42,658 nt of DNA, taken from contig NZ_JASJEB010000044.1 in the NCBI RefSeq assembly GCF_030064895.1, positions 1-42,658 of the forward strand, in the 5' to 3' direction. Positions 8,225 to 15,201 of this stretch are shown here, piece after piece. The stretch comes from Crocosphaera sp. (GTDB taxonomy: Bacteria > Cyanobacteriota > Cyanobacteriia > Cyanobacteriales > Microcystaceae). Position numbers and translations under genes: made by a program. The notes beneath the pieces were generated by a model. That model was not told the origin of the DNA, did not search any database, and was given only the letters and a program-made list of their open reading frames with translations. Position 1 is the stretch's first letter. Every line of letters starts with the position of its first letter.

Positions 8225-8599
8225 ATGAATGAATTACCAGTTATTCAGAAAACTTATGATTTTGTCAAGTGGTTTGTCCCGATTTTAAATAAGTTACCCC
8301 GTGACCATAAGTTTATTTTAGGGGATAGAATAATCAAAGAAGTTTACGAGTTATTGGAAGGGTTACTGAGAGCCAGATATGCTAAAGAGAAATTAACCCA
8401 GTTACAAGCCTTAAATAGCGAGTTAGATGTTCTTAGATATCAGACACGGTTACTGTATGATTTTGAATTAATTTCCCTTAAACGCTATCAATATATTAAC
8501 CAGCAATTACAAAGCATCGGTGTCGAATTAGGAGGATGGATAAAACAACAGAAACAGTCCAACAGAAATCATTATCAAGAGACAGCTAATTTTAACTAA
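8225..8599 (+). CDS. avd: DGR accessory protein Avd (four-helix bundle)
   Basis: The start at 8225 (MNELPVIQKTYDFVKW) is chosen because AGGA stands 10 nt upstream and because Avd proteins begin this way; a longer frame from 8150 adds an unlikely hydrophobic leader. The 124-residue product has the Avd signature: an initial IQKTYDFVKWFVPILNKLPRDHKF helix, then RIIKEVYELLEGLLRARYAKEK, a third helix with LDVLRYQTRLLYDF, and KRYQYINQQLQSIGVELGGWIKQ. Avd forms a positively charged pentameric barrel that binds the reverse transcriptase and the TR RNA and is needed for mutagenic cDNA synthesis and retrohoming. The RT gene begins 9 nt after its stop. Confidence 0.92.
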   Translation: MNELPVIQKTYDFVKWFVPILNKLPRDHKFILGDRIIKEVYELLEGLLRARYAKEKLTQLQALNSELDVLRYQTRLLYDFELISLKRYQYINQQLQSIGVELGGWIKQQKQSNRNHYQETANFN

Positions 8600-8608
8600 A
8601 CTATAAGA

Positions 8609-9679
8609 ATGAAGAGATATGGTAATCTTTATCCGAAAATTATTGAGTTTGAAAACTTATTTAAAGCAGCAAAGCAAGCACAATTAGGTAAACGATTTAA
8701 GGATAGTGTTTTAGAATTTAATGATAACTTAGAAGGAAATTTACTAAAATTAGAAAAAGAACTGATAACTCACACCTATCAACCAGGAAAGTATCATACT
8801 TTTAGAATTTATGACCCGAAACCACGATTAATTTCTGCTGCTCCCTACCGAGATAGAGTGGTTCATCATGCACTCTGTAATGTGATTGTCCCCTTAATTG
8901 AAAAAAGTTTCATTCCTGATTCCTATGCTAACAGAGAAGGTTATGGAAGTCATCGAGCTTTGAAACGGTTTATTGGCTTTGCCCGAAGTAGTAAATATAT
9001 TTTACAATGTGACATAAAAAAGTATTTTCCCAGTATCGACCATCAAATACTTAAGCAACAGATTCGCCATTATCTAAAATGTCCAGAAACTTTATGGTTG
9101 ATTGATGCTATCATTGATAATAGTAATGAACAAGAAGCTGTAAATGAGATATTTCCAGGGGATGATTTATTAACCTTAATAGAACGGAGAAAAGGTTTAC
9201 CTATAGGTAATTTAACCAGTCAATTATTCTGTAATCTTTACTTGAATAAATTTGATCATTTTGTTAAAGAAGAGATTAAAGCTAAGAAGTATGTCAGATA
9301 TGTGGATGACTTTGCTCTTTGTTCTGATGACAAGGATTTTTTAGTAACAGCTAAGCAAGAAATTGAAGCATATTTAACCACCATTAGATTAAGACTCCAT
9401 CCTATAAAAAGTCAGTTGTTCGAGACAAAATATGGAGCCAATTTTTTAGGATTTCGGGTATTACCTCATCAAGTTAGAGTTAGAAATGATAATTTAAGGC
9501 GGTCTCGTCACAGATTAAGACAGCTACAATACGATTATCGTTATGGAGAAATCTCCTTGAAAGATGTGATACAAAGATTAAGCAGTTGGGAAGCACATCT
9601 CAAACATGGAGATACTTATCACCTCAGACAAGATATTTTTGACCATTGGACATTTCAGCGACAACACTGGGACTTCTGA
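8609..9679 (+). CDS. DGR reverse transcriptase
   Basis: A 356-residue reverse transcriptase. Catalytic Asp135 lies in [13 protein letters not shown]. The DGR-typical motif LPIGNLTSQ is at 197-205, where group II intron and retroviral enzymes usually have a Q-G motif; this change is linked to low fidelity at adenines. YVDD is at 231-234 and a LGFRVLP thumb-start motif follows near 276. There is no maturase or endonuclease domain, as expected for DGRs. It copies the TR RNA and misincorporates opposite A. It follows avd after 9 nt and lies 205 nt before the TR. Its stop codon shares bases with a 13-bp inverted repeat. Confidence 0.96.
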   Translation: MKRYGNLYPKIIEFENLFKAAKQAQLGKRFKDSVLEFNDNLEGNLLKLEKELITHTYQPGKYHTFRIYDPKPRLISAAPYRDRVVHHALCNVIVPLIEKSFIPDSYANREGYGSHRALKRFIGFARSSKYILQCDIKKYFPSIDHQILKQQIRHYLKCPETLWLIDAIIDNSNEQEAVNEIFPGDDLLTLIERRKGLPIGNLTSQLFCNLYLNKFDHFVKEEIKAKKYVRYVDDFALCSDDKDFLVTAKQEIEAYLTTIRLRLHPIKSQLFETKYGANFLGFRVLPHQVRVRNDNLRRSRHRLRQLQYDYRYGEISLKDVIQRLSSWEAHLKHGDTYHLRQDIFDHWTFQRQHWDF

Positions 9680-9768
9680 TAGCGGTTTTCAATTGGATAG
9701 ATTATTCTCGATAACCCTGCGGTAACTTTGAACATATTACTTTGAGCTACTGATATGAAAACCGCTAT
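9679..9768. repeat. 90-bp element with perfect 13-bp inverted ends
   Basis: ATAGCGGTTTTCA at 9679-9691 and TGAAAACCGCTAT at 9756-9768 are perfect reverse complements, and the left arm begins on the last base of the RT stop codon. A 64-nt AT-rich interior separates them. This may be a small MITE, an RT-end terminator or a structured part of the retroelement RNA. A shorter hairpin (TTTGGTA/TACCAAA, 9775-9793) follows. Confidence 0.7.
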
Positions 9769-9774
9769 GAGTTC

Positions 9775-9793
9775 TTTGGTAATTACTACCAAA
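9775..9793 (+). other. Small hairpin upstream of the TR
   Basis: TTTGGTA (9775-9781) and TACCAAA (9787-9793) form a perfect 7-bp stem with the loop ATTAC, 91 nt before the TR. It may belong to the TR transcript leader; no function can be assigned. Confidence 0.4.
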
Positions 9794-9878
9794 TCTAAAA
9801 TATTTTAAGTTTCCAAAGAAAGTCTAAAATTTCCATAATAAGTAGCGACAACATTTGAAAATAAAGGATGGGACAGGC

Positions 9879-10019
9879 ATGAGAAAACGCGGCGGTTCGT
9901 ACAACAATAATCCGCGCAATTGCCGGTCTGCGTATCGCAACAACAACAACGCGCGCGATAACAATGGTTTTCGTGTTGTGTGTGTTCTCCCCAGCACTCT
10001 TCTATTCCAGAGCTTGTAA
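9879..10019 (+). other. 46-codon open frame spanning the template repeat
   Basis: An ATG at 9879, with AGGA 10 nt upstream (9865-9868), opens a frame that runs through the whole TR in the same phase as VR1 and VR2 and stops at TAA 10017-10019. It would encode an Asn-rich version of the target's C-terminus (SYNNNPRNCRSAYR, then four Asn). It could be a by-product of the TR originating as a copy of target coding sequence. The ribosome-binding-site spacing is good, so translation is possible but unproven. Confidence 0.4.
9885..9994 (+). repeat. DGR template repeat (TR)
   Basis: 110 nt matching VR1 and VR2. It is rich in AAC/AAT codons at exactly the positions that vary in the VRs (AAC-AAT-AAT, AAT, four AAC in a row, AAC-AAT). 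AAY codons are the optimal template because A-mutagenesis can yield many residues and no stop codon. The 3' tract from GGTTTTCG to CCCC has no A and is shared by all three copies, ending at CCAG; the sequences then diverge (C in TR, G in both VRs). TR lies between the RT gene and the second target gene. Confidence 0.96.
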
Positions 10020-10050
10020 ATGGGAATTTACAGGGAGCGTCCTGAAGAGT
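9996..10050 (+). ncRNA. Candidate structured RNA at the 3' side of the TR
   Basis: Directly after the TR, ACTCTTC (9996-10002) pairs with GAAGAGT (10044-10050), enclosing a second perfect hairpin TGTAAAT-GGGA-ATTTACA (10015-10032). In the well-studied phage BPP-1 DGR, a structured RNA segment directly downstream of TR binds the RT-Avd complex and primes cDNA synthesis. Position and nested stems make this region the likely equivalent. The pairing is read by eye; function is inferred by analogy. Confidence 0.5.
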
Positions 10051-10156
10051 CCAGACCTGTTCCTGTGGGGTGAATAACTCCCGAAAATAAATCAGATTGG
10101 AGAGCCTAGTAGGGTAACACCGAAACGTTTTCCAATCTACTCATTTTTAAGAAAAA

Positions 10157-11023
10157 ATGGCTCAACTGAGGGTAAAAAAAGAAGCAAAACGAGTTCAAGG
10201 GTTTGTAGAAGATTTGAATGGTGTTCCCTTGGATATGATACTCATTCCTTCTGGAAGCTTCTTGATGGGTTCGCCATCGGATGAAGAGGACAGTTATGAC
10301 GATGAAAGACCACAGCATCAAGTAACCGTGCCGATGTTTTTTATGGGACGTTACCCCATTACTCAAGCACAATGGGAAGCCGTTGTTGCGATGCAACAGG
10401 TAGAAAAAGAACTTGATTCTAATCCATCTGGATATAAAGGAGATAAGCGGCCTGTTACTAATATTAGTTGGCATGATGCCATAGAATTCTGCGCTCGTTT
10501 ATCTAACCATACTGGAAGACAATATCGTTTACCGAGTGAAGCAGAATGGGAATACGCCTGTCGTGCAGGGACTAGAACCCCCTTTCACTTTGGGGAAACT
10601 ATATCAACCGACTTAGCTAATTATAATGGTTCAAACGATAAATATGGGGCTTATGGGAGAGGCGAAAAAGGGGTGTCTCGAGGTGAAATCACAGATGTCG
10701 ATTACTTCGGTGTGGCTAATGATTTTGGACTAAGTGATATGCACGGAAATGTCTGGGAATGGTGTTTAGACCCCTGGCATGATGATTATAAGCGCGCACC
10801 TAATAATGGGAGTGTCTGGGATGAAGAAAATCAGCAGCAAGATCACTATAACCACATTGTTAATAATATCAAACAACTATTGACAGATGAGCGAAGCCAT
10901 GTAATACGCGGCGGTTCGTTCATCAATGCTCCGCGCTATTGCCGGTCTGCGTATCGCTACCTCTACAACGCGCGCGTTTACTACCTCGGTTTTCGTGTTG
11001 TGTGTGTTCTCCCCAGGAGGTGA
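10157..11023 (+). CDS. FGE-sulfatase/C-type-lectin domain protein, DGR target 2
   Basis: A 288-residue protein made almost entirely of one FGE-like domain: MILIPSGSFLMGS, PITQAQWEA, ISWHDAIEFCARLSNHTG, RLPSEAEWEYACRAGT, MHGNVWEWC and a final RGGSFINAPRYCRSAYR containing VR2. It is a clear paralogue of the end of the vWA-FGE gene; long stretches are nearly identical in DNA (for example 10738-10850 against 7747-7860), which points to a recent duplication or gene conversion. No signal peptide is visible. It lacks the vWA part and the acidic insertion, so it may be a free binding protein, decoy or competitor of the sensor. The start is ATG in an A-rich context with a weak ribosome binding site. 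It may share the TR transcript. Confidence 0.93.
   Translation: MAQLRVKKEAKRVQGFVEDLNGVPLDMILIPSGSFLMGSPSDEEDSYDDERPQHQVTVPMFFMGRYPITQAQWEAVVAMQQVEKELDSNPSGYKGDKRPVTNISWHDAIEFCARLSNHTGRQYRLPSEAEWEYACRAGTRTPFHFGETISTDLANYNGSNDKYGAYGRGEKGVSRGEITDVDYFGVANDFGLSDMHGNVWEWCLDPWHDDYKRAPNNGSVWDEENQQQDHYNHIVNNIKQLLTDERSHVIRGGSFINAPRYCRSAYRYLYNARVYYLGFRVVCVLPRR
10904..11016 (+). repeat. DGR variable repeat 2 (VR2)
   Basis: 113 nt in frame at the end of the second FGE gene. From CGC (10907) on, 11 substitutions against the TR all fall at template A. There is also one extra codon near the GAT-AAC-AAT segment; aligning it leaves one T-to-C difference, the only non-A change in either VR. The A-free 3' tract is identical to the TR through CCAG. 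Two codons follow before the stop. Confidence 0.95.
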
Positions 11024-11189
11024 AGTAAGAAGTGTTTTTTTAGATAGTTCCAAGTGAGGTAGAATTAAGTTCAGTCTGGTTAGTAAAATGGTGAACAATC
11101 AGAAAATTTCTATTTAAGAAAAGACTAAAAAATTTGATAACGAAGCTAAAAACAATTAATTTATCATTGAAAATACCGAGTAATTAACG

Positions 11190-11420
11190 ATGAAAACAAT
11201 TCAGTTAAACGATCTAAAAAAAGACGCTTTATTAACTCAAAAAGAACCAATTGCCATAGAATATAATAACAAAATTGTTGGCTATTATAATCCTGTTATT
11301 AATTTCCAGGAAGCAAAAAAAGCAAAGGAAGAACTTGATAATATTATGGAAAAAGTATTGGAAAAAACAGGTGTGACTGAAGAAGAATATTTGTCAATGT
11401 TTATGAAGACTGAAGAGTAA
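11190..11420 (+). CDS. Small antitoxin-like protein
   Basis: A 76-residue protein. The N-terminal half (TIQLNDLKKDALLTQKEPIAIEYNNKIVGYYNPV) resembles the Phd/YefM-like fold of antitoxins, in which a strand-helix start is followed by a phrase of the kind 'PIAI-x-NKIVGYY'. The C-terminal half is a charged helix (residues 37-74) of the type that wraps a toxin. No toxin gene follows: the next gene is 42 nt away on the other strand and unrelated. This could be an orphan antitoxin left near the DGR system. The family call is tentative. Confidence 0.5.
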   Translation: MKTIQLNDLKKDALLTQKEPIAIEYNNKIVGYYNPVINFQEAKKAKEELDNIMEKVLEKTGVTEEEYLSMFMKTEE

Positions 11421-11462
11421 TGCGTTTTTTAAATATCCCTTGATTTAATAATTACTATTTTA

Positions 11463-11885
11463 CTAATCTATAGGGGATTTAACAGGAGTTCCATTGAGAG
11501 TAATAGTGGGGTTTTGGTCACAAAGGCCAAACTTTGCTTGCCAACGTGAAGGAAAATTTGGGTCAATAAATGTAATCTCAAATCTACCCCAATGATAAGT
11601 AGGTTTACCATCAATTCCTTCTCTAAAAGTATCGCAACGACGAGAAGAAGTAGATTGTGTCCAATAACCGTTATAAGAGTCTCGATCCTTAAATTGACCC
11701 CCTAAACCGTCTATAAAAATATGTCCTCGTCCATCTCCATAACTCCAAACTGCCGTTTTGTTTCTATCTTCAAGATAAATTACGTTATATTCTTCTGTTG
11801 ACCATACTTCATCTCCATAGGCATTTTTCGGCATACATAGAATATTTAAGAATACCAGTAACAGTAAAAAATAATTATGTTTCAT
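11463..11885 (-). CDS. Secreted protein of unknown function
   Basis: The start at 11885 is chosen because it places MKHNYFLLLLVFLNILCMPKNAYG at the N-terminus, a standard signal peptide with cleavage likely after NAYG; the open frame extends 10 codons upstream. The mature part is about 115 residues, rich in Trp, Tyr, Asp and Gly, with two Cys (in RRCDTF and GLCDQN) that could form a disulfide. It looks like a small periplasmic or extracellular beta-rich protein. I do not recognise the family. It is convergent with the antitoxin-like gene. Confidence 0.6.
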   Translation of the reverse strand: MKHNYFLLLLVFLNILCMPKNAYGDEVWSTEEYNVIYLEDRNKTAVWSYGDGRGHIFIDGLGGQFKDRDSYNGYWTQSTSSRRCDTFREGIDGKPTYHWGRFEITFIDPNFPSRWQAKFGLCDQNPTITLNGTPVKSPID

Positions 11886-11985
11886 CTGTTTTTTATTTTC
11901 ATTAATTAATCTCACTAATGCCTTTTCTGATTCAATCTTATAAAAAGCATTTAATAAATATCATAGAAAAATTATACCAACTTTC

Positions 11986-12147
11986 TTATTTACTGCCAAA
12001 CTTGGCTTTAGCTTGTTCATAAATTTCTATGGTAATTTCATTATGTCCTGCTTTTGTTGCCCATTTTTCGATCTTCTTACGGGCTGCCGGGCGTACAAAA
12101 AAAGGAATTTCTTTAAGTCTTGTTTCAGCTTCAGGAGTCCAGTTCAT
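11986..12147 (-). CDS. PCP-reductase-domain mini protein (protochlorophyllide reductase C-terminal-like)
   Basis: A 53-codon gene: MNWTPEAETRLKEIPFFVRP, then AARKKIEKWATKAGHNEIT and a basic C-terminus. This is the small helical domain found at the C-terminus of the light-independent protochlorophyllide reductase subunit ChlB (PCP_red family) and also as a free 50-residue protein in cyanobacteria. The W-T-P-E-A-E start, IPFFVR and A-R-x-K-I-E motifs are all present. A role around chlorophyll synthesis is often assumed, but the free protein's function is not known to me. It stands alone on the minus strand, 102 nt upstream of the secreted-protein gene. Confidence 0.8.
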   Translation of the reverse strand: MNWTPEAETRLKEIPFFVRPAARKKIEKWATKAGHNEITIEIYEQAKAKFGSK

Positions 12148-12195
12148 GAAAGGTTTGTCTTAATTTAACCCTTTTACTATAACCTAAAAACAAAT

Positions 12196-12220
12196 AAAAA
12201 AACCTCGTCAAACGACGAGG
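12196..12220 (-). terminator. Intrinsic terminator of the 12313-12507 gene
   Basis: On the minus strand CCTCGTC-GTTT-GACGAGG (12220-12203) forms a 7-bp GC-rich stem followed by seven T (12202-12196). It is 93 nt beyond the stop codon of the small membrane protein gene. Confidence 0.8.
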
Positions 12221-12312
12221 TAAATAACAAGAGCAAACGGTCAAAAATTTTAATAACGGATAATGAATAATGAATAATGAATAATTATAGAGTGTTAATT
12301 ATGTGTGAAGAA

Positions 12313-12507
12313 TTAACGTCCCAATTTTTGAGAGTAAGAAACGAGTCCAGCACTAACAACTTGTCCGTAGTTATTGAGGCGTTCTTGTTGTCCGTTGCGA
12401 GTGGGGGCAAAAAATGTATCGGTTAAACCCATTGAAGCGAACATGACAGTAGCAGCGAGAATGATGTAGTTGCGGACGATGGTGGTGTTGTTGGTGGTGG
12501 TGAACAT
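12313..12507 (-). CDS. Small single-helix membrane protein
   Basis: A 64-residue protein with one hydrophobic segment at about 13-33 (YIILAATVMFASMGLTDTFF) and a polar C-terminus (RNGQQERLNNYGQVVSAGLVSYSQKLGR). It lacks the ExxNGR motif of high-light-inducible proteins, so I did not call it HLIP. A 7-bp inverted repeat (TGACCTC 12513-12519 / GAGGTCA 12546-12552) lies in its leader, and a strong terminator follows, so it appears to be a discrete, probably well-expressed monocistronic gene. Function unknown. Confidence 0.65.
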   Translation of the reverse strand: MFTTTNNTTIVRNYIILAATVMFASMGLTDTFFAPTRNGQQERLNNYGQVVSAGLVSYSQKLGR

Positions 12508-12652
12508 TTGTGTGACCTCTTTTTCTCTTGTTACCCTTATCTTATGAGGTCATCTGGGGTGATGTCAGTCCCAAAAACAAGGTAGATTCAGGGTTATGAC
12601 CATTCCATGTTCTACTTATAAGTGGAATAAAGTGGAAAATGGTATTTAACCT

Positions 12653-12681
12653 GAGTTCGGAGTTCGGAGTTCGGAGTTCGG
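12653..12681. repeat. AGTTCGG tandem heptamer repeat
   Basis: GAGTTCG is repeated four times in tandem. Related, more degenerate copies occur at about 28800-28835 and 33139-33153. These are the short tandemly repeated repetitive sequences known between genes of cyanobacteria. Confidence 0.8.
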
Positions 12682-12717
12682 AAACAGAAATGATGTACAC
12701 CACCACCATGAGAAGTC

Positions 12718-12846
12718 ATACCAAATCCGGTTTAGATACCCCCCTTATCTTTCTAGTTGAGGAGGGTGGGGAGGGTGGCAGCTGTGGGAGGTGTGGGAGG
12801 AAAGATAGCAAAACGATAAAGAGGTTTTGACAATCGGATTTGGTAT
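12718..12846. repeat. MITE-like element with 12-bp ends (ATACCAAATCCG)
   Basis: ATACCAAATCCG (12718-12729) and CGGATTTGGTAT (12835-12846) are perfect reverse complements enclosing 105 nt with G-rich repeats (GAGGGTGGGG, GGTGTGGGAGG). No transposase is present. A non-autonomous element is likely. Confidence 0.55.
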
Positions 12847-12873
12847 CAGAAGCGTGAAATCAGAAGTTGATAA

Positions 12874-15090
12874 TTATTTATTCACCGATCTAACAGCAAT
12901 AACCGCAGGCCGAGGAGGATCATTAACTTGTTTACCTGGCCAGTTAGAACCCAGAGGAACAGTTCTCGTTTGCTTAAACTCCTCCCCTGACGTGGTTAAG
13001 ATAGAAAACTCTCGCACTTCGCTGGCCATATTTTGACGGGTTCCATAAGCTTCCCCGGGATGTTGTACAGCTAAAAATAGGGTTTGTTGATCCTCTGTCA
13101 ACCAGGGGCCAGTCATTTCTACTTCCATCGGTCCGATCGCAAAAGGAAAGGCCATCCCTTTATTTTCTCCCTGAAGGGGTAAATACCAGACAGTATTGTT
13201 ACCAAAAATTCCCACTAGACTACTTGTCCCCACTGCTTCCCCATCTTGAACACGCTGTTTAATTTCTCTGTTATGACGACTGGTAGACATATCCGTAACC
13301 ATCCATAAGTCTCCCTTTTGATCAAACATGAGGTTATCCGGGTTAGAAAAACCCATCCCTCCTAAAGCAGGTTCTCCTCCTGTGGCTAAAATATCCCAAC
13401 GAAAGGTCATGGCCGCTGGATCGTTTCTATCTTCCATGATCTTCATGATCCAACCATATTCATAATTTATTTCCCCATTGGGACCACGAAACACACCTTG
13501 ATCTGGCCCACCGTCACCCCCAGGAGTCCCGGAAGTAAAGGTGATAAATAAAGTGCCATCTTTGCCTATCTCTGTGTCTTCTGGACGCGCTGTACAGGTG
13601 ATTCCGGCCGCATTGGCGGCAAAATGAGCGTCGATTAAAATTGCTCCTTGTTTTTCCTCATAAGTTCCCGTATAGAGATCCCCCAAGGTTTTGAATCGGT
13701 TCTTAAAGGGAATTATTTCTTGATCTTCCGTAACTTCCATAATTCCTCCAACCCTGCGATCGCTGTTGGGTAAGGTGACTAAACCTCCTTGCACTTTTGA
13801 GGGTAAGACCGGATTAACAGGGGTTTCTGGAGTCAAGCGCACCCATTTTCCTGTTCCGTCGGGGTTAAAAACGGCACCGTATAACATTCCTGAGTCCATG
13901 CAGCAGGAGTTATTTTTATCTTTGGGGTCAACAATGGTTTTCTCTGAGACGAACTTGTAAACATGGCCGCCTCTGCGATCGCATCCTGAGTAAACAGCTA
14001 ATTTTTTGCCACTTTCGGCGCGAAAGGCCACTGCTTCGTGACGATAACGCCCCAACCAAGTATGTTTTGTCCCATAATCATTTTTATCGCTGGGATCAAC
14101 TTCTAGCATCCAACCGTATTTATTGCCGGCTAAACCGAAGACATTACCTCTTCCATCAATATTCCTTTCGTTCATCACAAAGGGAGTTTCAGAGGGGTCT
14201 AAGGAGGAACCATCGGCCCTGACTGGTTCAGGAACTTGATTTTGAATATTTTCTTCTGCACTGAGAACAGTTCCCCAGGGTGTGGTTCCTCCGGCACAGT
14301 TTTGGTTGGTTCCGATAATTTTACTGCCTAAACCATCGTCATAACCCTGTTTATCTTGTTTCTCAAACACTCTGATTCCTGGGCCTGTTGTTTTGAGATA
14401 ACGACCATCTTTTAACCCGGATATTCCAGTAATGCGTCTATCTGCGTCTGAATGGGTGCGTTCCCATTGTCCTTGAGCATTTTTTCTTAGGGAAATTATC
14501 CCCATTCCTTGATCGATTAAAGCTTCAGCCGCGATCGCTTCTATTTGTGCTTTGATGGGGTCATTTTTGGCTAAGGCAAAGGCATTAATTTGCCCATTGT
14601 TTTCATCTGCGATCGCCTGAACTTCGTCAAAAGGAAGGGATTTACCGATCACTTTTTCGTAGGTTTCTCTCCAAGTTTTACCGCTAATGTATTCAAAGTT
14701 AATGGTTAAAAATCCTTCATTGGGTTTGGTTTCAACGAAGGATAAGTAATCATTATTGTAACCGAAACGTGAATCTCCTACTTTGTCTCCCCATTGGGCA
14801 ATTACATCATAAGTAAAGCCTTCTGGTAAGACTACATCGTCCATGACTTCATAAGTCTTATAGCTTAATTTTTGTTGTTGCTCACTTAACTTTTCAATGG
14901 TTAAGGGAATGGGTATTTTAACTGGGGTAAATGTAAAAGATTGGCTGGCGTTAAAGATTGTTTTAACTGTTTCTTTACCTTCAGCAGCAACCATAAAGGA
15001 AGAGGATAAAGCCTTAGTTCCTTGAGATAATAAGACTGTCCCTGTACTCACACCTAAAAATTTTAAAAGATCCCGTCTGTTCATTTTCAT
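12874..15090 (-). CDS. phoX: PhoX-type alkaline phosphatase
   Basis: A 738-residue protein with a twin-arginine signal (NRRDLLKFLGVSTGTVLLSQG, residues 4-24), so it is exported folded to the periplasm. The body matches the PhoX/DUF839 family: LPEGFTYDVIAQWGD, the Cys-bearing GTNQNCAGGTTPWGTVLSAEEN, RYRHEAVAF, YSGCDRRGGHVYKFVS, ARPEDTE and the GGMGFSNPDNLMFDQKGDLWMVTD block. PhoX hydrolyses phosphate esters with Ca/Fe cofactors and supplies phosphate under starvation. The length is normal for a cyanobacterial member. It is monocistronic. A possible PHO box lies upstream at 15155-15178. Confidence 0.93.
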   Translation of the reverse strand: MKMNRRDLLKFLGVSTGTVLLSQGTKALSSSFMVAAEGKETVKTIFNASQSFTFTPVKIPIPLTIEKLSEQQQKLSYKTYEVMDDVVLPEGFTYDVIAQWGDKVGDSRFGYNNDYLSFVETKPNEGFLTINFEYISGKTWRETYEKVIGKSLPFDEVQAIADENNGQINAFALAKNDPIKAQIEAIAAEALIDQGMGIISLRKNAQGQWERTHSDADRRITGISGLKDGRYLKTTGPGIRVFEKQDKQGYDDGLGSKIIGTNQNCAGGTTPWGTVLSAEENIQNQVPEPVRADGSSLDPSETPFVMNERNIDGRGNVFGLAGNKYGWMLEVDPSDKNDYGTKHTWLGRYRHEAVAFRAESGKKLAVYSGCDRRGGHVYKFVSEKTIVDPKDKNNSCCMDSGMLYGAVFNPDGTGKWVRLTPETPVNPVLPSKVQGGLVTLPNSDRRVGGIMEVTEDQEIIPFKNRFKTLGDLYTGTYEEKQGAILIDAHFAANAAGITCTARPEDTEIGKDGTLFITFTSGTPGGDGGPDQGVFRGPNGEINYEYGWIMKIMEDRNDPAAMTFRWDILATGGEPALGGMGFSNPDNLMFDQKGDLWMVTDMSTSRHNREIKQRVQDGEAVGTSSLVGIFGNNTVWYLPLQGENKGMAFPFAIGPMEVEMTGPWLTEDQQTLFLAVQHPGEAYGTRQNMASEVREFSILTTSGEEFKQTRTVPLGSNWPGKQVNDPPRPAVIAVRSVNK

Positions 15091-15154
15091 AAACTCTCCT
15101 TAACTTTATTAATAAGGCTTTCTAGACGGAATACTTTAACCTATTTTTTCCTTT

Positions 15155-15178
15155 TTTTCTTTAGTCTATTCTTAACCT
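15155..15178. promoter_or_regulatory. Candidate PHO box upstream of phoX
   Basis: CTTTAGTCT-ATT-CTTAACCT on the + strand has two 8-bp units (15160-15167 and 15171-15178) at 11-bp spacing, close to the cyanobacterial SphR repeat (PyTTAAPyPy), and a further TTTAACCT stands at 15135-15142. It lies 70-90 nt upstream of the phoX start, in opposite orientation to the gene. Plausible because phoX is a classic SphR target; not proven. Confidence 0.35.
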
Positions 15179-15201
15179 TTTAATTATTGGAGAGAGGAAA
15201 A

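Larger units (their letters stand above)
12508..12873. other. Intergenic region with repeats
   Basis: This stretch holds the promoter side of the small membrane protein gene, the AGTTCGG heptamer repeat (12653-12681) and a 129-bp element with 12-bp inverted ends (12718-12846). The open frames here are low-complexity and I consider none of them a gene. Confidence 0.6.

Noticed and set aside
9842-9884. Extension of the TR further upstream
   Set aside because: The sequences before 9885 do not align with VR1 or VR2 even when A positions are treated as free; only a shared CATG at different spacing remains.
12313-12507. High-light-inducible protein
   Set aside because: Size and single helix fit, but the chlorophyll-binding ExxNGR motif is absent.
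12639-13036. Two + strand open frames beside the heptamer repeat
   Set aside because: One is made of AGTTCGG and G-rich repeats, the other largely overlaps the 3' end of phoX on the opposite strand.
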